From Eutreptiella sp. 'Long Island Sound 2002' (taxonomy: Eukaryota > Euglenozoa > Euglenophyceae > Eutreptiales > Eutreptiaceae), in NCBI GenBank assembly GCA_964036045.1, contig OZ038386.1:13493613-13557612 (forward strand): a stretch of DNA of 64,000 nt, in the 5' to 3' direction. Below the pieces are notes generated by a model that did no database searches, had not been told where the DNA came from, and saw only the letters and a program-made list of their open reading frames with translations. The translations under genes and the position numbers were made by a program. Positions 10,084 to 19,227 of this stretch are shown here, one piece after another. How positions within the stretch are numbered: the stretch's first letter is position 1; the number at the start of each line of letters is the position of its first letter.

Positions 10084-11539
10084 CCTCAGTGCAAAGGTCA
10101 AAAGTACAGGATTCGATCCAGACTAAATTGGGTGCGTTGTACTTGGTGGTTTGATATACAGACCCCCCAACAGCTGCAACCACGTATGCATGCAAGCCCT
10201 GGCAAGCAGTGGCAAGCCCTGGCAAGCCAGCTCTCGGCACTGAGAATGACCAACACGTTGGGTTTGCGACCAGTGAATAATATGAATAATATACTTCATC
10301 GATCATAATAATATTCACCGATAGGGCATCACATCACATTCATTAAGTCGATAAAGTATTCGCCTGGAATAGTGGCCATGTTTCGGATCTCTGTTGTGAG
10401 TGCACCCCCCCACCTCCCTCTGGTGGTGCCCATGGGCCTGTGGAATGGCTGGTTTGAGTTTGCTTTGCATCGATCCCTACCCAGGTCCCGTTCCTTTATT
10501 TATTTTTTTTCATTGTTTACTCCTTAACCAATGGCAGCGGTCCCACATCCTGTCTCTAGGTGCCCCCAACGGGCAACCCTGCTGACCCTGGTCGTACGAT
10601 GCTCACCCATGACTTTGCTCGCTCATGCCAAGCGTGCCCCGTCAAGCTAACAACTCACTCAGACGGACCAATATTCAGATACCTGACCTGCTAAACACAA
10701 CTGCCGGGGGGGGGGGGGGGGGCAAATCCCAAAGGCATCCTAAAATTATTTAGGAGCTACAAAACGTTTGGCAGTTTACTAAGGTGGATGGTGGCCTCAC
10801 TGGGGGGTGCGGTTGGTAATATTGTGACCGTACTACACCTGTAGGATGCAAAAGTGCAGATTGTCCAACCTCTTAATGCGCCCATGCGTAACTGCTGGTC
10901 GTGTACAATCTGCGGCACTTTTGGCTTGAAAACAGCGTCCAACAACCACCCGCTGGCCACATGGCAAAACATTGCTGGTTCCTGGGCCCGGGGGGGGGGG
11001 GGGGGGGGTAGGAATGGCAATCGGATTTGAATGTTTTCCTCAGCACTTGCGCTGACAACAAAAAAAAAAAAAGGTATGTCTTTTTTTTGTGTCACGCAAG
11101 TGCTCACGTCATTGCTGTCAACGCTCACGTGACGCTTACCACTCCGGACGCGGTTGCACTCAGGTCCGCATTTGTTGGCCTTCCAACCTTGCTCAATAGG
11201 TGCAGGCAGGTTTTCGGGTTGCACAAGCACGTGCGTGCATGCGTTGCACCATCTCAAACCTGCAAAGGAAGGGCGGAAAGTTTGTTTACATGAAAATTAT
11301 CAAGTCAAGCATACCCTACCCCCTGACACCATATGTATGTTCACTACCTCCCCTATTCTTTGTACGCCCACTCATCTGTATTTTACACTCCGCTATCTTT
11401 TTCAGCCCACAGTCTTTGCGCCTCATGCACACTGGGGAGCCTACAGGCGTGGCAGCCTCCCACTGCATAACCTGGTTTCAGACTCAGCTAATCATCACTA
11501 CGCGTCAGATCTGCTACCACAGTCATTTGTCGGATCATC
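10084..11539. other. Gene-less stretch with two poly-G runs
   Basis: Runs of about 18 G lie at about 10704-10721 and 10989-11008, in the same orientation. No inverted partner or direct repeats were found beside them. No convincing coding sequence. Confidence 0.4.
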
Positions 11540-11625
11540 GTACAACTAGACAGCTCTTGACCTTGATTCCGAGAGGTTGTCTCGAGTACCACATGGTGAG
11601 CAGGCTATGCCAACTGATCTTGGTC
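11540..11625 (+). repeat. Dispersed ~75-bp repeat, copy 1
   Basis: Contains TTCCGAGAG..TCTCGAGTACC followed by a TGGTRAG..GGCT.TGCCA block. The same order of blocks is found at 18420-18500 and 38215-38290, giving three copies in one orientation. The CTCTCGAGTACC core resembles a tRNA B box, but no matching A box was found. Confidence 0.55.
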
Positions 11626-11776
11626 TGGATAGTTTGTTGTAATAAAGATTAGATACATAGCTGGGTTTCATCACCCCCGCCTTTGTCCACACACTGGCAG
11701 GTGTGCCGCTCCACTTTGCCGCTCATCTGAATTTCTTTGGAGAACTACCCCCCCCCCCCCTTTGAGAAATCCCCAC

Positions 11777-12158
11777 CAGGCTTCGTTTATAAGAGCTATT
11801 TTGCAATGGGGGGGGGGTCTGGGTGGGTGGGTCTTCAGCTGGGTGGGTGGGTCTGAAGCTCTGGACCCCCCCCCCCCTTATAATTCTGAGGGTCTCCTGG
11901 GTTGGGGTCCTGCCACCCCTTCTTTCTTTGCTCACAGGTGCCTTGTCTGGCGGTTTGCTGGTGCCCCCTTCCGCTTTGTTTTGTGCAGGCACCATGCCAA
12001 AATCTTCTTGTGGTTGTGGGGCACTGGTTGGAGCCTCTGAGCACAGAATTATAAGGGGGGGGGGGGTCTGGGTGGGTCCAAAGTCGGGTGGGTGGGTCCA
12101 AAGTTGGGTGGGTGGGTCTTGTCCAAAATACCCCCCACCCTCTTATAAACGAAGCCTG
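11777..12158. mobile_element. Non-autonomous hAT-like element, 8-bp TSD ATCCCCAC
   Basis: The termini are perfect 19-bp inverted repeats, CAGGCTTCGTTTATAAGAG at 11777-11795 and its complement at 12140-12158. Both are flanked by the identical octamer ATCCCCAC (11769-11776 and 12159-12166). An 8-bp duplication with CAGG-type ends is the hallmark of the hAT superfamily. The body is GGGTGGGTGG-rich simple sequence and holds a second element (11866-12066). No transposase is encoded. Confidence 0.88.
11866..12066. mobile_element. C12/G12-capped element nested in the hAT-like element
   Basis: The left end is C12 followed by TTATAATTCTG; the right end is CAGAATTATAA followed by G12. The inverted repeat is exact over about 23 bp. 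It interrupts the GGGTGGGTGG body of the surrounding hAT-like element, so it is the younger insertion. No target duplication can be read because the flanks are repetitive. Confidence 0.75.
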
Positions 12159-12588
12159 ATCCCCACTCGTTCAGTTCCCCCCGGGGCGGGGTTAGGATAG
12201 CATCACTTTGAGTTTTCCAGTTTTAATCAGGTGGGATATTGAGGTTCTCCTGTGTGTCTACTGGTTGGACACGGTAGCATTACTGGTGCATTGCTATGTA
12301 ACTGGAATTTATTGCATGCGAGGCACTATGCTGTACTCTGGGTGATGCCCTTTCCTTTCTCATAGTAAAACACATGGACAAATGAACGCCGAAGGACAGA
12401 ATTTCAGCAGACTGGGCTGCAGTGCACATGTAAATGAGCATAGAATGAACTCTCAGGAGAATCATTCCACTGAGCTCTTATTGCGTGCAATGGGTGGGGA
12501 CGTACAGATTTATCCCCCCCCCCTGCCCAAGAACTGCGTGTGCAAGATCCACCCCCTGGTTCCATGGCACTTTTCCTAACACCACTTT
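12159..12588. other. Spacer between the hAT-like element and the RT remnant
   Basis: No recognisable feature. A short C run lies near 12513. Confidence 0.4.
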
Positions 12589-12874
12589 TTGTTTTGCACA
12601 GAGGGGTTTTGTGGCAGAAGTTCAACATTACGTTGTGTTTGCCCAGCTGGACCTGGTGCATCACATTGCGCTGGGGCTCAACGATTGGCATTTGACTATG
12701 CCTATACTGCAGCTGCGAATTTCGGAGGGGGGATTGGGACAAGCCAGCTTGTCAGTGTATGCACAGTGGGCCCACAGTCACATGTTTGTTAGCTATGTTT
12801 TGCGTCCAGAGCGTTACACTGAGTGGCATACGGGACCCCTTCGACGGTGGGCTTTTGTGCTGGTAATTGATGTA
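12589..12874 (+). pseudogene. Probable non-LTR reverse transcriptase remnant, left part
   Basis: An open frame carries a segment around ILQLRISEGGLGQASLSVY, followed by WAHSHMF. Late reverse-transcriptase regions of LINE-type retrotransposons often carry a P-x-x-x-GGLGL block followed by a tryptophan-rich helix, and this resembles it. The frame runs straight into the C run of an inserted element at 12875 and resumes after it, so the insertion split a coding sequence. No catalytic YADD box or endonuclease is present, hence a fragment. The family call rests on a short motif and is tentative. Confidence 0.45.
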
Positions 12875-13091
12875 CCCCCCCCCCCCGTGTCCAACGAACA
12901 CTACCCGTTCGAACCGTATTTTTTGTGTACCTAATTAATTTGGTACATAATTAGGTACGAGACATCAGAATTGAGGTTTCAGGCCAAAGGTGCGGGGAAA
13001 TGAGGGGCTGTTGCAATGTATGTTGCAGAAAACTCTAAAGCAGGGTGTGGGGAAGTGGTGTCCCTCAACTATAGGACCTCTATTGCCCACT

Positions 13092-13262
13092 ATGACTGAC
13101 TCCCTACTGGCACCTGGCCGTGAGGTGCTGTACAAGCGGTACCACACCGGCGAGCTTGTACCAGCCACAATTCTTGGGCCTTCTGATGACGGTGATGACT
13201 TTGTCCGGCTGAAGTACAGCCGAAATGGGCGCGACTATGAAAACCCATCCGCCCCTCTCTAG
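13092..13262 (+). CDS. Small Tudor-like domain ORF (copy T1)
   Basis: The 56-residue frame contains PGREVLYKRYHTGELVPAT then ILGPSDDGDDFVRLKYSRNG. This is a compact beta-barrel-like pattern: PG-x-x-V-x-Y, then V-x-A-T-(I/V)-(L/V)-G-P-S, then F-x-x-(I/L)-(R/K)-Y. The same pattern recurs at 39941-40387 and 47363-47683. It resembles Tudor/agenet-type modules that bind modified histone tails. That role is inferred and no aromatic-cage residues were verified. The frame stops with TAG, but the next codons in the same frame lead into a WW-like motif, so the stop may be a lesion or lie in an intron. It sits inside the C12/G12 element. Confidence 0.5.
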   Translation: MTDSLLAPGREVLYKRYHTGELVPATILGPSDDGDDFVRLKYSRNGRDYENPSAPL

Positions 13263-13496
13263 TTCCATCTGCGCTCCCCTTCACCGATGTCATCAACTTC
13301 ATCGGAGGAGACCCCGCAGCCCACGTCTCGCGGTCGCCCCACCTCCCCACCATCACACTCTTCGCTTCCACTTGGTTGGGAGCAACGCCGAACCCCCGAT
13401 GGACGTGTGTCCTTTTTATTGGACCACCAAATGGTACGCCATATGCACAAGCATGTGACAAGCCCGGATTCAACGGCACTTTCAAAGGGGAGCTAG
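13263..13496 (+). pseudogene. WW-like continuation of the element's ORF
   Basis: In the same frame as the Tudor-like ORF, past its TAG, a Ser/Pro-rich linker leads to LPLGWEQRRTPDGRVSFLLD. This resembles the first half of a WW domain (L-P-x-G-W-E-x-R...G-R-x-(Y/F)-(Y/F)...H). The second conserved tryptophan is not seen. Another frame, 13376-13594, stays open to KEVAN with a basic GRTRKQG segment. Introns or frameshifts are therefore likely. The segment is part of the transposon cargo. Confidence 0.35.
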
Positions 13497-13594
13497 AGGA
13501 GGAGTATGCCATGTGGGCGGAGGAAAACATCATGGGCCGAACCAGAAAACAGGGCCCGGTACCTCAGCCCTCGCGTAAAGAGGTTGCAAACTAG

Positions 13595-13885
13595 GTTGTG
13601 CGTGCTTTTGCGGCCATTACGGATGATGCCATTCGTGAGGCATGCCGCACCGCGTATTTTCCGAGTGGTTTGAAGTTGTCCCAATTGGAGGACACAGAAT
13701 TTTTCAAGAAGCATGATCCTGAGTCCGACTCTGATGATGGGTCACAAACTGACACGGATGACTCAGGTGACTCCGATGATAGTAGTGGTGTTGATGACTC
13801 TGATAGTGACGATAGTGACACTACCTGTTCGAACCGTATTTTTTGTGTACATAATTATTCGTTGGACACGGGGGGGGGGGGGTAG
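13595..13885 (+). CDS. Acidic C-terminal ORF of the same element
   Basis: This open frame has no ATG at its start; it follows AACTAG, which could be a splice acceptor. It encodes a helical-looking segment (ITDDAIREACRTAYF) and then a long Asp/Ser tail with many DSD and DDS repeats. It runs into the element's right terminal module. Acidic tails beside Tudor-like modules are common in chromatin proteins, but no function can be assigned. It is plausibly the last exon of the gene that includes the Tudor-like and WW-like pieces. Confidence 0.35.
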   Translation, partial: VVRAFAAITDDAIREACRTAYFPSGLKLSQLEDTEFFKKHDPESDSDDGSQTDTDDSGDSDDSSGVDDSDSDDSDTTCSNRIFCVHNYSLDTGGGG

Positions 13886-14480
13886 AGTTTTTGCCTTACC
13901 TACAGCTTGGGCCAGTGCCTTTGCCCGTGCCGTCTTTTCTGCAGGGGTGCTTGAAAGCATACTCCGTGGTCTGAAGGTTTAGGGGGGGGGAATCCCCCCC
14001 CCCCGGCCTGAACACAGGTTGTACCACATGCCGGTTTGGCACAACGCGCGCCTCACTACCGAATTGTTGCCAACCTACCACTGCCCAGCTTTGGTGAAGC
14101 GGGGCGTGCTGTGTTGGGGAGATTTGGTGGACGGGGCCGCTATTCCCCTCCAGTTTTGGGAACTGCTGGCCCCCACTTGGCAGCCGGTGTACTTGAAGAG
14201 GGTGGAGGAGTTGCAGGCTGCCTTCCGGCTGCCGATGTCTTACGGGGGACCGGAATTGGGGCTGCTTTATATGCAGCACAAACGCCACCATGCGGCGCAC
14301 AGCCACCTGAAATGTGGCGTGCTTTTGAGAGGCTGTACCTCCCAAAATGGGACAAAGATTTCATTCGGCAGTGTCTTTGGAACGGTTCTGCTGGTGGGAA
14401 CGAAGATGGAGAGAATGGGGGAGAAGCTATGTCCACTGGACAGTAGGTTAGAAAATCCCGAGCACGTGTTTCAGCAGTGA
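13885..14480 (+). pseudogene. Probable non-LTR reverse transcriptase remnant, right part
   Basis: The frame continues from the left part for about 30 codons to a TGA near 13974, then comes an imperfect G8/C10 inverted pair (about 13982-14004). After it, a second frame from 14019 contains MPVWHNARLTTELLP and WGDLVDGAAIP. A (P-x-x)-W-H-N followed by W-x-D-L is typical of the region after the RT core in L1/RTE-type LINEs. Interrupted frames and missing domains mark it as a relic. The identification is moderate and depends on two short motifs. Confidence 0.45.
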
Positions 14481-15024
14481 TTCTTCAATACGTTCATGGC
14501 AGACACAGTGCGTCGCGCCTTTCGGCTAGTGTCAGGAGACTCATGAAATGTGGAGCCCAGCGTGCTGTTGCGCGACCACCCCCTTCTATCGTTAACCTCC
14601 ACACAGGGGCTAATCCTCTGGGTGGGGTTGAAGGTACAGTGGAGTGGTGGAGTACAGCAGATGAATGTAGGGCCACCGCACAGGGCGGGCGGGCAACAAA
14701 GCAGAGGGGAAGGAAGCACTGTGACTATTTCTCTGCAACCCCGCAGCCAATGGCAGCTTTTGTGGACAGAATATCAGGGCGCTGGGTGGGCACCTTCTTA
14801 CCGAGGCACCAGGGTCATGTAGACTAGAGCAGTAGGCACACATGTAGTGCCCGTGGATTTGCAATGGACATCATCAATGTAATTGCGCTGGCCACCAACT
14901 GCACTAGGCAGTGCGGCACTATTGCTGCAAGAGCACCGACACGCAGCTCACCCGGTGCAGATACGTACGCCCCCACAGGCAAAGCGCCCACAACCAATGG
15001 GGTTCACAACAGGAGACCTAGCCC
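14481..15024. other. Gene-less stretch, nothing recognised
   Basis: Short overlapping open frames on both strands, no motifs, no repeat structure. Confidence 0.4.
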
Positions 15025-15791
15025 GGGGGGGGGGCGACTCCGCGGCTCCTAGGACGCCAACTACCCCCCCCCCCCCCCTAGGGGTCTCCGGCCAACAGTT
15101 AGTTGCCAAAGGTGTTGCCCTCAGGCGTCCATGGGCACCAAAGGCGCCCGACGCTCCATGAACACCAAAGGTGCCCTAAGGAAAATTTTGTCCACTTTGC
15201 ACCCCAACACTATCCTTAAACCCAACCTTGACTCTAACGGCCATCCCCAACCCTCAGCCTACTCGTAACCCTACACCTACACCCAACCCTAACCCTAGCC
15301 CTAACCCTAGCCCTAGCTCCCACCCTAGGCTAGGGGCAAAGTGAGTGTTGGGGTCCAAAATGGAGCAAGGATGTGGCAAAAGCAGCCATGAACAAAATTT
15401 GGGAGATCTTGTTCAGCTCAATCAACATGGCTGGCATGGCCAAACTAGCTGGCTGCAAAGGTTAGGGTTAGGTTTATGGTGATGGTATGGTTAGAGGGAG
15501 GGCAAGGGGAGGTAAGGGGAGCTTGTGCCTCCCCTCCCCCCCCAACACCCCAAATGGCCCCGCTTGGACACCCCCCCCCCCGCCACCCCGAATTGCCCCA
15601 CTTGGACCCCCCCCCCCAACCGACCCTCCTGGAGCCCCCCCCCCCCGCCCCTCCTATCCCCCCCCCCCTTCGCCCTCCCTAAATCCCCCCTCCAATGCCC
15701 CCCCCCCCCCCCAAGGGGCCTCCGACTAGCAGTTAGTTGGGGGGTGGGTAGTTGGCGTCCAGAACCGAGGGGTCGCCCCCCCCCCCCCCCC
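15025..15791. mobile_element. G-run/C-run-capped element containing telomere-like sequence
   Basis: The left end has 10 G then CGACTCC; the right end is the inverted counterpart, GGGGTCG then 16 C. A perfect 15-bp inverted match GGACGCCAACTACCC lies at 15052-15066, with its complement at 15746-15760. A second inverted match, GTTAGTTG, lies beside it. The interior includes degenerate CCCTAA repeats and C-rich spacer. No coding content. Confidence 0.68.
15243..15330. repeat. Degenerate telomere-like CCCTAA repeats
   Basis: Units of CCCTAACCCTAGCC run for about 80 bp within a capped element. This is interstitial, flanked by ordinary sequence on both sides, so it is not a chromosome end. Confidence 0.7.
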
Positions 15792-16271
15792 ATGAGACCA
15801 AGGAGACAGAGGAGGGTCAGCCATGTCACGGCTCACCAACTTCAGGCCAGCAACATGATGACCCGCCTATTCACCGCCCCGCTCCCTTCATAGGAACCTG
15901 TATCAGTGAGGCTGATGTGCTAACTCACAACTTCCGAAGACGTCCATATGCCACATTACAGGCTCCATGTACAAATGCTGCAAGTTGTATAATAGTCCCA
16001 CACCTCCCTAGAAACACCCCCCAACATGATCTAAAATTTGGTGCCCTTTCAAGAAAGCCTTCTCAAGTATTGGCCGTATTTCCACACATTTTGTTTGCGG
16101 TTGGCTGGGGGTTGATGATGGAGCATTGCGTCAACCCATATTTTAGTGTTCGCCAAGTGTACGCCAAGGGGGGGAGCGTTAGCGCGCTGGGCATCTTTTT
16201 TGACCCTTGCCCCACCGGTGACCTTTTTGGGGGGTGCACTAAGCGCATTGCGCGTGCAGTGCAACTATTTG

Positions 16272-17040
16272 GGGGGAGCGTTAGCGCGCCGGGCATCTTT
16301 TTTGACCCGTACCCCACCGGTGACCCTATAGGGGGTGCACTAAGCGCAGTGAGCGCGCAGTACAACTATTTGGACGTCTAGCCGTCCTAGAACCCCATAC
16401 TTTGTCATACTATGGGCATTATTGTTGTTTGACAACGGGTATTTTGATGCTTCTTTCACATTCGGGATATGGTATATTTGGATTCTCACCCGGTTTCACC
16501 AATTTTGTTCCATTTTTTGCTCGTTTCCACCACATCCACTCCTTACTAGGTTGATTTCTCCCCACCATGGGGACCCCAGGAAAGCAGGGGTAATGTAGCC
16601 ATATTGATTTCTCCCCACCATGGGGACCCCGAGAAGGCAGGGGTGATGTAGCCATATTGATTTCTCCCCACCATGGGGACCCCGAGAAGGCAGGGTTGAT
16701 GTAGCGAATACTGAGTTTGCGCTTCGTTCTTGTGACGTGAGGCAGAAACGCCATCCAAACCGCTTGCGGCTTTGGGACTCATTACTATAGCGAAATCTAT
16801 GGGAAAGGTAAAGGCAAAGTACCGTTTGTTAAGTACAATACAAATGACATTTGGAGTTGTTGAATTCACAGCTATTGTCTAATTATGCAACGTGCTTTGT
16901 AGGGAAGGTGCGCAGTCCATCATGGTCCATTTGGGGGGCTTTCTCCATCAAAGGGTAAATCTCGGGCTGAAGTCGGGATAGTTAATAGAAAGGTAGCGCG
17001 CCGAGTGCGCGCCGGGTGCGCGCCGGGCAAACATTCCCCC
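16272..17040. mobile_element. GGGGGA-terminated element, inner copy, TSD TTG
   Basis: This 769-bp copy begins GGGGGAGCGTTAGCGCGC and ends GCGCCGGGCAAACATTCCCCC. It has TTG on both sides (16269-16271 and 17041-17043). The uninterrupted site CTATTTGGACGTC is present in the third copy near 32108 and in the inner copy itself, so this is a self-into-self insertion with a known empty site. It carries a three-unit 53-bp minisatellite (16553-16711). Iteron-like GCGCGCCGAGTGCGCGCC sequence lies next to the right end. Confidence 0.85.
16553..16711 (+). repeat. 53-bp minisatellite, three copies
   Basis: Units start GATTTCTCCCCACCATGGGG at 16553, 16606 and 16659. They are related to the larger array at 3427-4865 (GGGGACCCCGAGAAGGCAGG and TGATGTAGCC are shared). 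Confidence 0.85.
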
Positions 17041-17794
17041 TTGGACGTCTAGCCATCCTAGAACCCCATACTTTGTGATACTATGGTCATTGTGCCATTC
17101 ATTGGAACAAAGAATGGCACTTTGGCAGCCCGCCAACAATCTTACAATGACGTGCACGGGTGGTATAGGGCACATATTGAGCAACTGTTTGCTCGCTTGT
17201 GACATTGGGGCTTGGTTAGGAACATCTGGTGTGGCGGCCCCAGTGAGTTGCACCAGTCAGTCGGTATTTTGTTGCATTTTACGCAATTTTGCATTCGCAA
17301 GCAGGTGCATCGGCCCCCCTATGGACCATGGGAGCATGTCCCGCCTCATGTTTGGACTGACAAAAGCAACTCAGCCAGCAACTCAGATGAGGCAGAGGAT
17401 GAGGCAGAAATGTGTGTGTTGTGTTGTCAGAAGCGTTCCACCATCACAGTTTGTGGTAGCATTATTGTGCTAAATGTATTGACACCCACACTTGTGGGAC
17501 CAATGTTGTTTGTTAAGTACAATACAAATGACATTTGGAGTTGTTGAATTCACAGCTATTGCCTTCTTGCAATGTACTTTGGAGGGAAGGTGTGCAGTCC
17601 AACGTGGTCTACTTGGGGGGCTTCTCCATGAGAGGGTAAATCTAGGGCTAAAGTCGGGATACTTAATAGAAAAGTAGCGCGCCGAGTGCGCGCCGGGCAA
17701 ACACTCCCCCAGGAACCCCTCTGCCCGGCCCATTTTGTGCTTTTGTGTTCCATGCTGATTGTATAATTATGGTCCAAGGCCTAGAAATACCCAC

Positions 17795-18175
17795 GACCGG
17801 GACCTTGCTGGGACACCATTCCAAAATATTGGAAAATATGGGAAAATGGAGGAAAATGGGTGAAAATGTGTCATTTGTGGAAAACTGAGTGGAAAAATGG
17901 TGATAAGCCACCCCCCGAAAGGTGGAAAATGGTGGTTTTTCAGTGCTGATGGGACACAGGGAGTGGGTATACTGGGCGATGGCCGGAGGAAAAATGGGGG
18001 GAAATGGCGAAGAGATTTTCCCCATATCTTTCCCCAATTTTTCCCGAGTCTCCACATTTTTTCCCATTTTCCCCCATTTTACCAACATCTTTTCCCCATT
18101 TCCCCCCATTCCCCCCTTTTCCCATTCCCCCCCGTTCCCCCCATTTTTCCTATTTCCCCATTTTTCGTCAGCCTA
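17795..18175. repeat. GGAAAATGG / CCATTTTCCCC low-complexity block
   Basis: Degenerate GGAAAATGG repeats pass into CCCCATTTTTCCC repeats, making a weak inverted arrangement. A similar block lies at 26790-27045. No gene. Confidence 0.55.
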
Positions 18176-18414
18176 CATGGGCACTTAATGCTGGATTCCA
18201 CAGTCGAAGACATGTGCCCTGTCAGGAATGGGTTATCCAGAAAAGTCTGCCCATGTCAGGGTTTTTGGAGTGTTTATCCTCATGGCCTTGTAGTGAGGGT
18301 TTTTGTTTTTGAAGGCTCACCCAACAACAAATACACCATGCTATTCTGAATTAGCTGATCAACAAAGACCTAGAGATTGGCTTGCACCCTCTTGTTTTTA
18401 CAAAGATTTGACAC

Positions 18415-18505
18415 TAAAATTGGACTGCTCTGATCCCTGTTTCCGAGAGCTCTCTCGAGTACCATCTGGTAAGAGGGCTTTGCCAGCTTACCCAAGTCTG
18501 AACTA
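18415..18505 (+). repeat. Dispersed ~75-bp repeat, copy 2
   Basis: Contains GGACTGCTCTGATCCCTG, TCTCTCGAGTACCATCTGG and AAGAGGGCTTTGCCAGCTT. It is close to the copy at 38215-38290 and more distant from 11540-11625. Confidence 0.65.
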
Positions 18506-18578
18506 AAAAAAAGAGAGTTTGACACTAAAAACTTCGCCACTGCGATCAAACGTGGCATGCCTTGCCTCCACCTTTCAG

Positions 18579-19227
18579 CACGGGAACGCCGGAAGAGACA
18601 TGAGACGTGAGTCCAGCCTCAACATTAGCGAGAGGATTCCAAAGCTGAAGGTTCAGGCATCTCTGCTACTAGCAACTCAAACGCCTAAGCCCCTGACGGG
18701 TAGAGGGGAAGGCAAGAAGAACCCGGACCTCTTTGCCACCAATTACTTCCCAGCTCATCGCCACAACAAGGGTATAACTAAGCCATACGAGCTGCTACGG
18801 CCGGCCAAACAGGCTGCCCCACCGGCACCGGCGAGTGCAGCGAGCAATGCGACGGCGGATGTGCGCCCGGATCATGACTGGACAAGGAGCCTAGAGCAAA
18901 TAGATAACAGTCCCAAAAGGGGCCTTAATCCGGAGTCGTCCCGGCTCCCGCTGAACGAGTCAACATTGCTGTGCCCTAACATGCCAGAGGGTCCAGACAG
19001 TGACACACAAGCCGGCACACCACGGTCGGACTCTTCCTTTGTAGAAGTCTTTTCGTCGTCGGAATCATGGGAGTCCACGCCACAGCGCAGGATGCAACGA
19101 CGTGGGCTCACCTTGGCAAGACGAAGAACTAGTGGTACGCCGGCCAGACGGCCGAGGGAGCGGGCGGATGCCAACTCAGGAACAACGACCCCGGCATTGC
19201 TTCTAAGGGCACCGTATATTCGGATAG
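18579..19227 (+). CDS. Putative host gene X, exon A (Ser/Pro/Arg-rich protein)
   Basis: I model a host gene from four segments whose splice sites and phases agree; this is the first that I can see. The exon starts after CCTCCACCTTTCAG and ends at ATAG|GTCAGC, leaving one base for the next exon. It encodes 216 residues of low-complexity sequence: NPDLFATNYFPAHRHNKG, an Ala/Pro stretch, then SDSSFVEVFSSSESWESTP and a basic run ending ARRPRERA. No family is recognised, and the content suggests a disordered, possibly nuclear or cytoskeletal protein. The start codon is not certain: an in-frame ATG lies 60 nt upstream of the acceptor and another 21 nt inside. Spliced length over the four exons is about 423 residues. 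Confidence 0.5.

Larger units (their letters stand above)
12875..13881 (+). mobile_element. C12/G12-capped element carrying Tudor-like and WW-like coding pieces, TSD GTA
   Basis: It starts with 12 C then GTGTCCAACGAA and ends TTCGTTGGACAC then 12 G. GTA flanks both sides (12872-12874 and 13882-13884). Removing the element and one GTA leaves the surrounding RT-like frame open across the junction. Just inside both ends, in the same orientation, lies a module containing YGTTCGAACCGTATTTTTTG (left about 12905, right about 13825). The interior encodes fragments described separately: a Tudor-like domain, a WW-like motif and an acidic region. Confidence 0.82.
16170..17710. mobile_element. GGGGGA-terminated element, outer copy, TSD AGG
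   Basis: It begins GGGGGAGCGTTAGCGCGC and ends GCGCCGGGCAAACACTCCCCC, flanked by AGG on both sides (16167-16169 and 17711-17713). It is interrupted at 16272 by a second copy of itself. Without the inner copy and its duplicated TTG, its length is 769 bp, equal to the inner copy. Recurrent internal landmarks are GGACGTCTAGCC, ACTTTGTGATACTATGG and GAATTCACAGCTATTG. Confidence 0.83.

Noticed and set aside
15243-15330. Chromosome end
   Set aside because: The CCCTAA-like units are degenerate, about 80 bp long, internal, and enclosed by a capped element.
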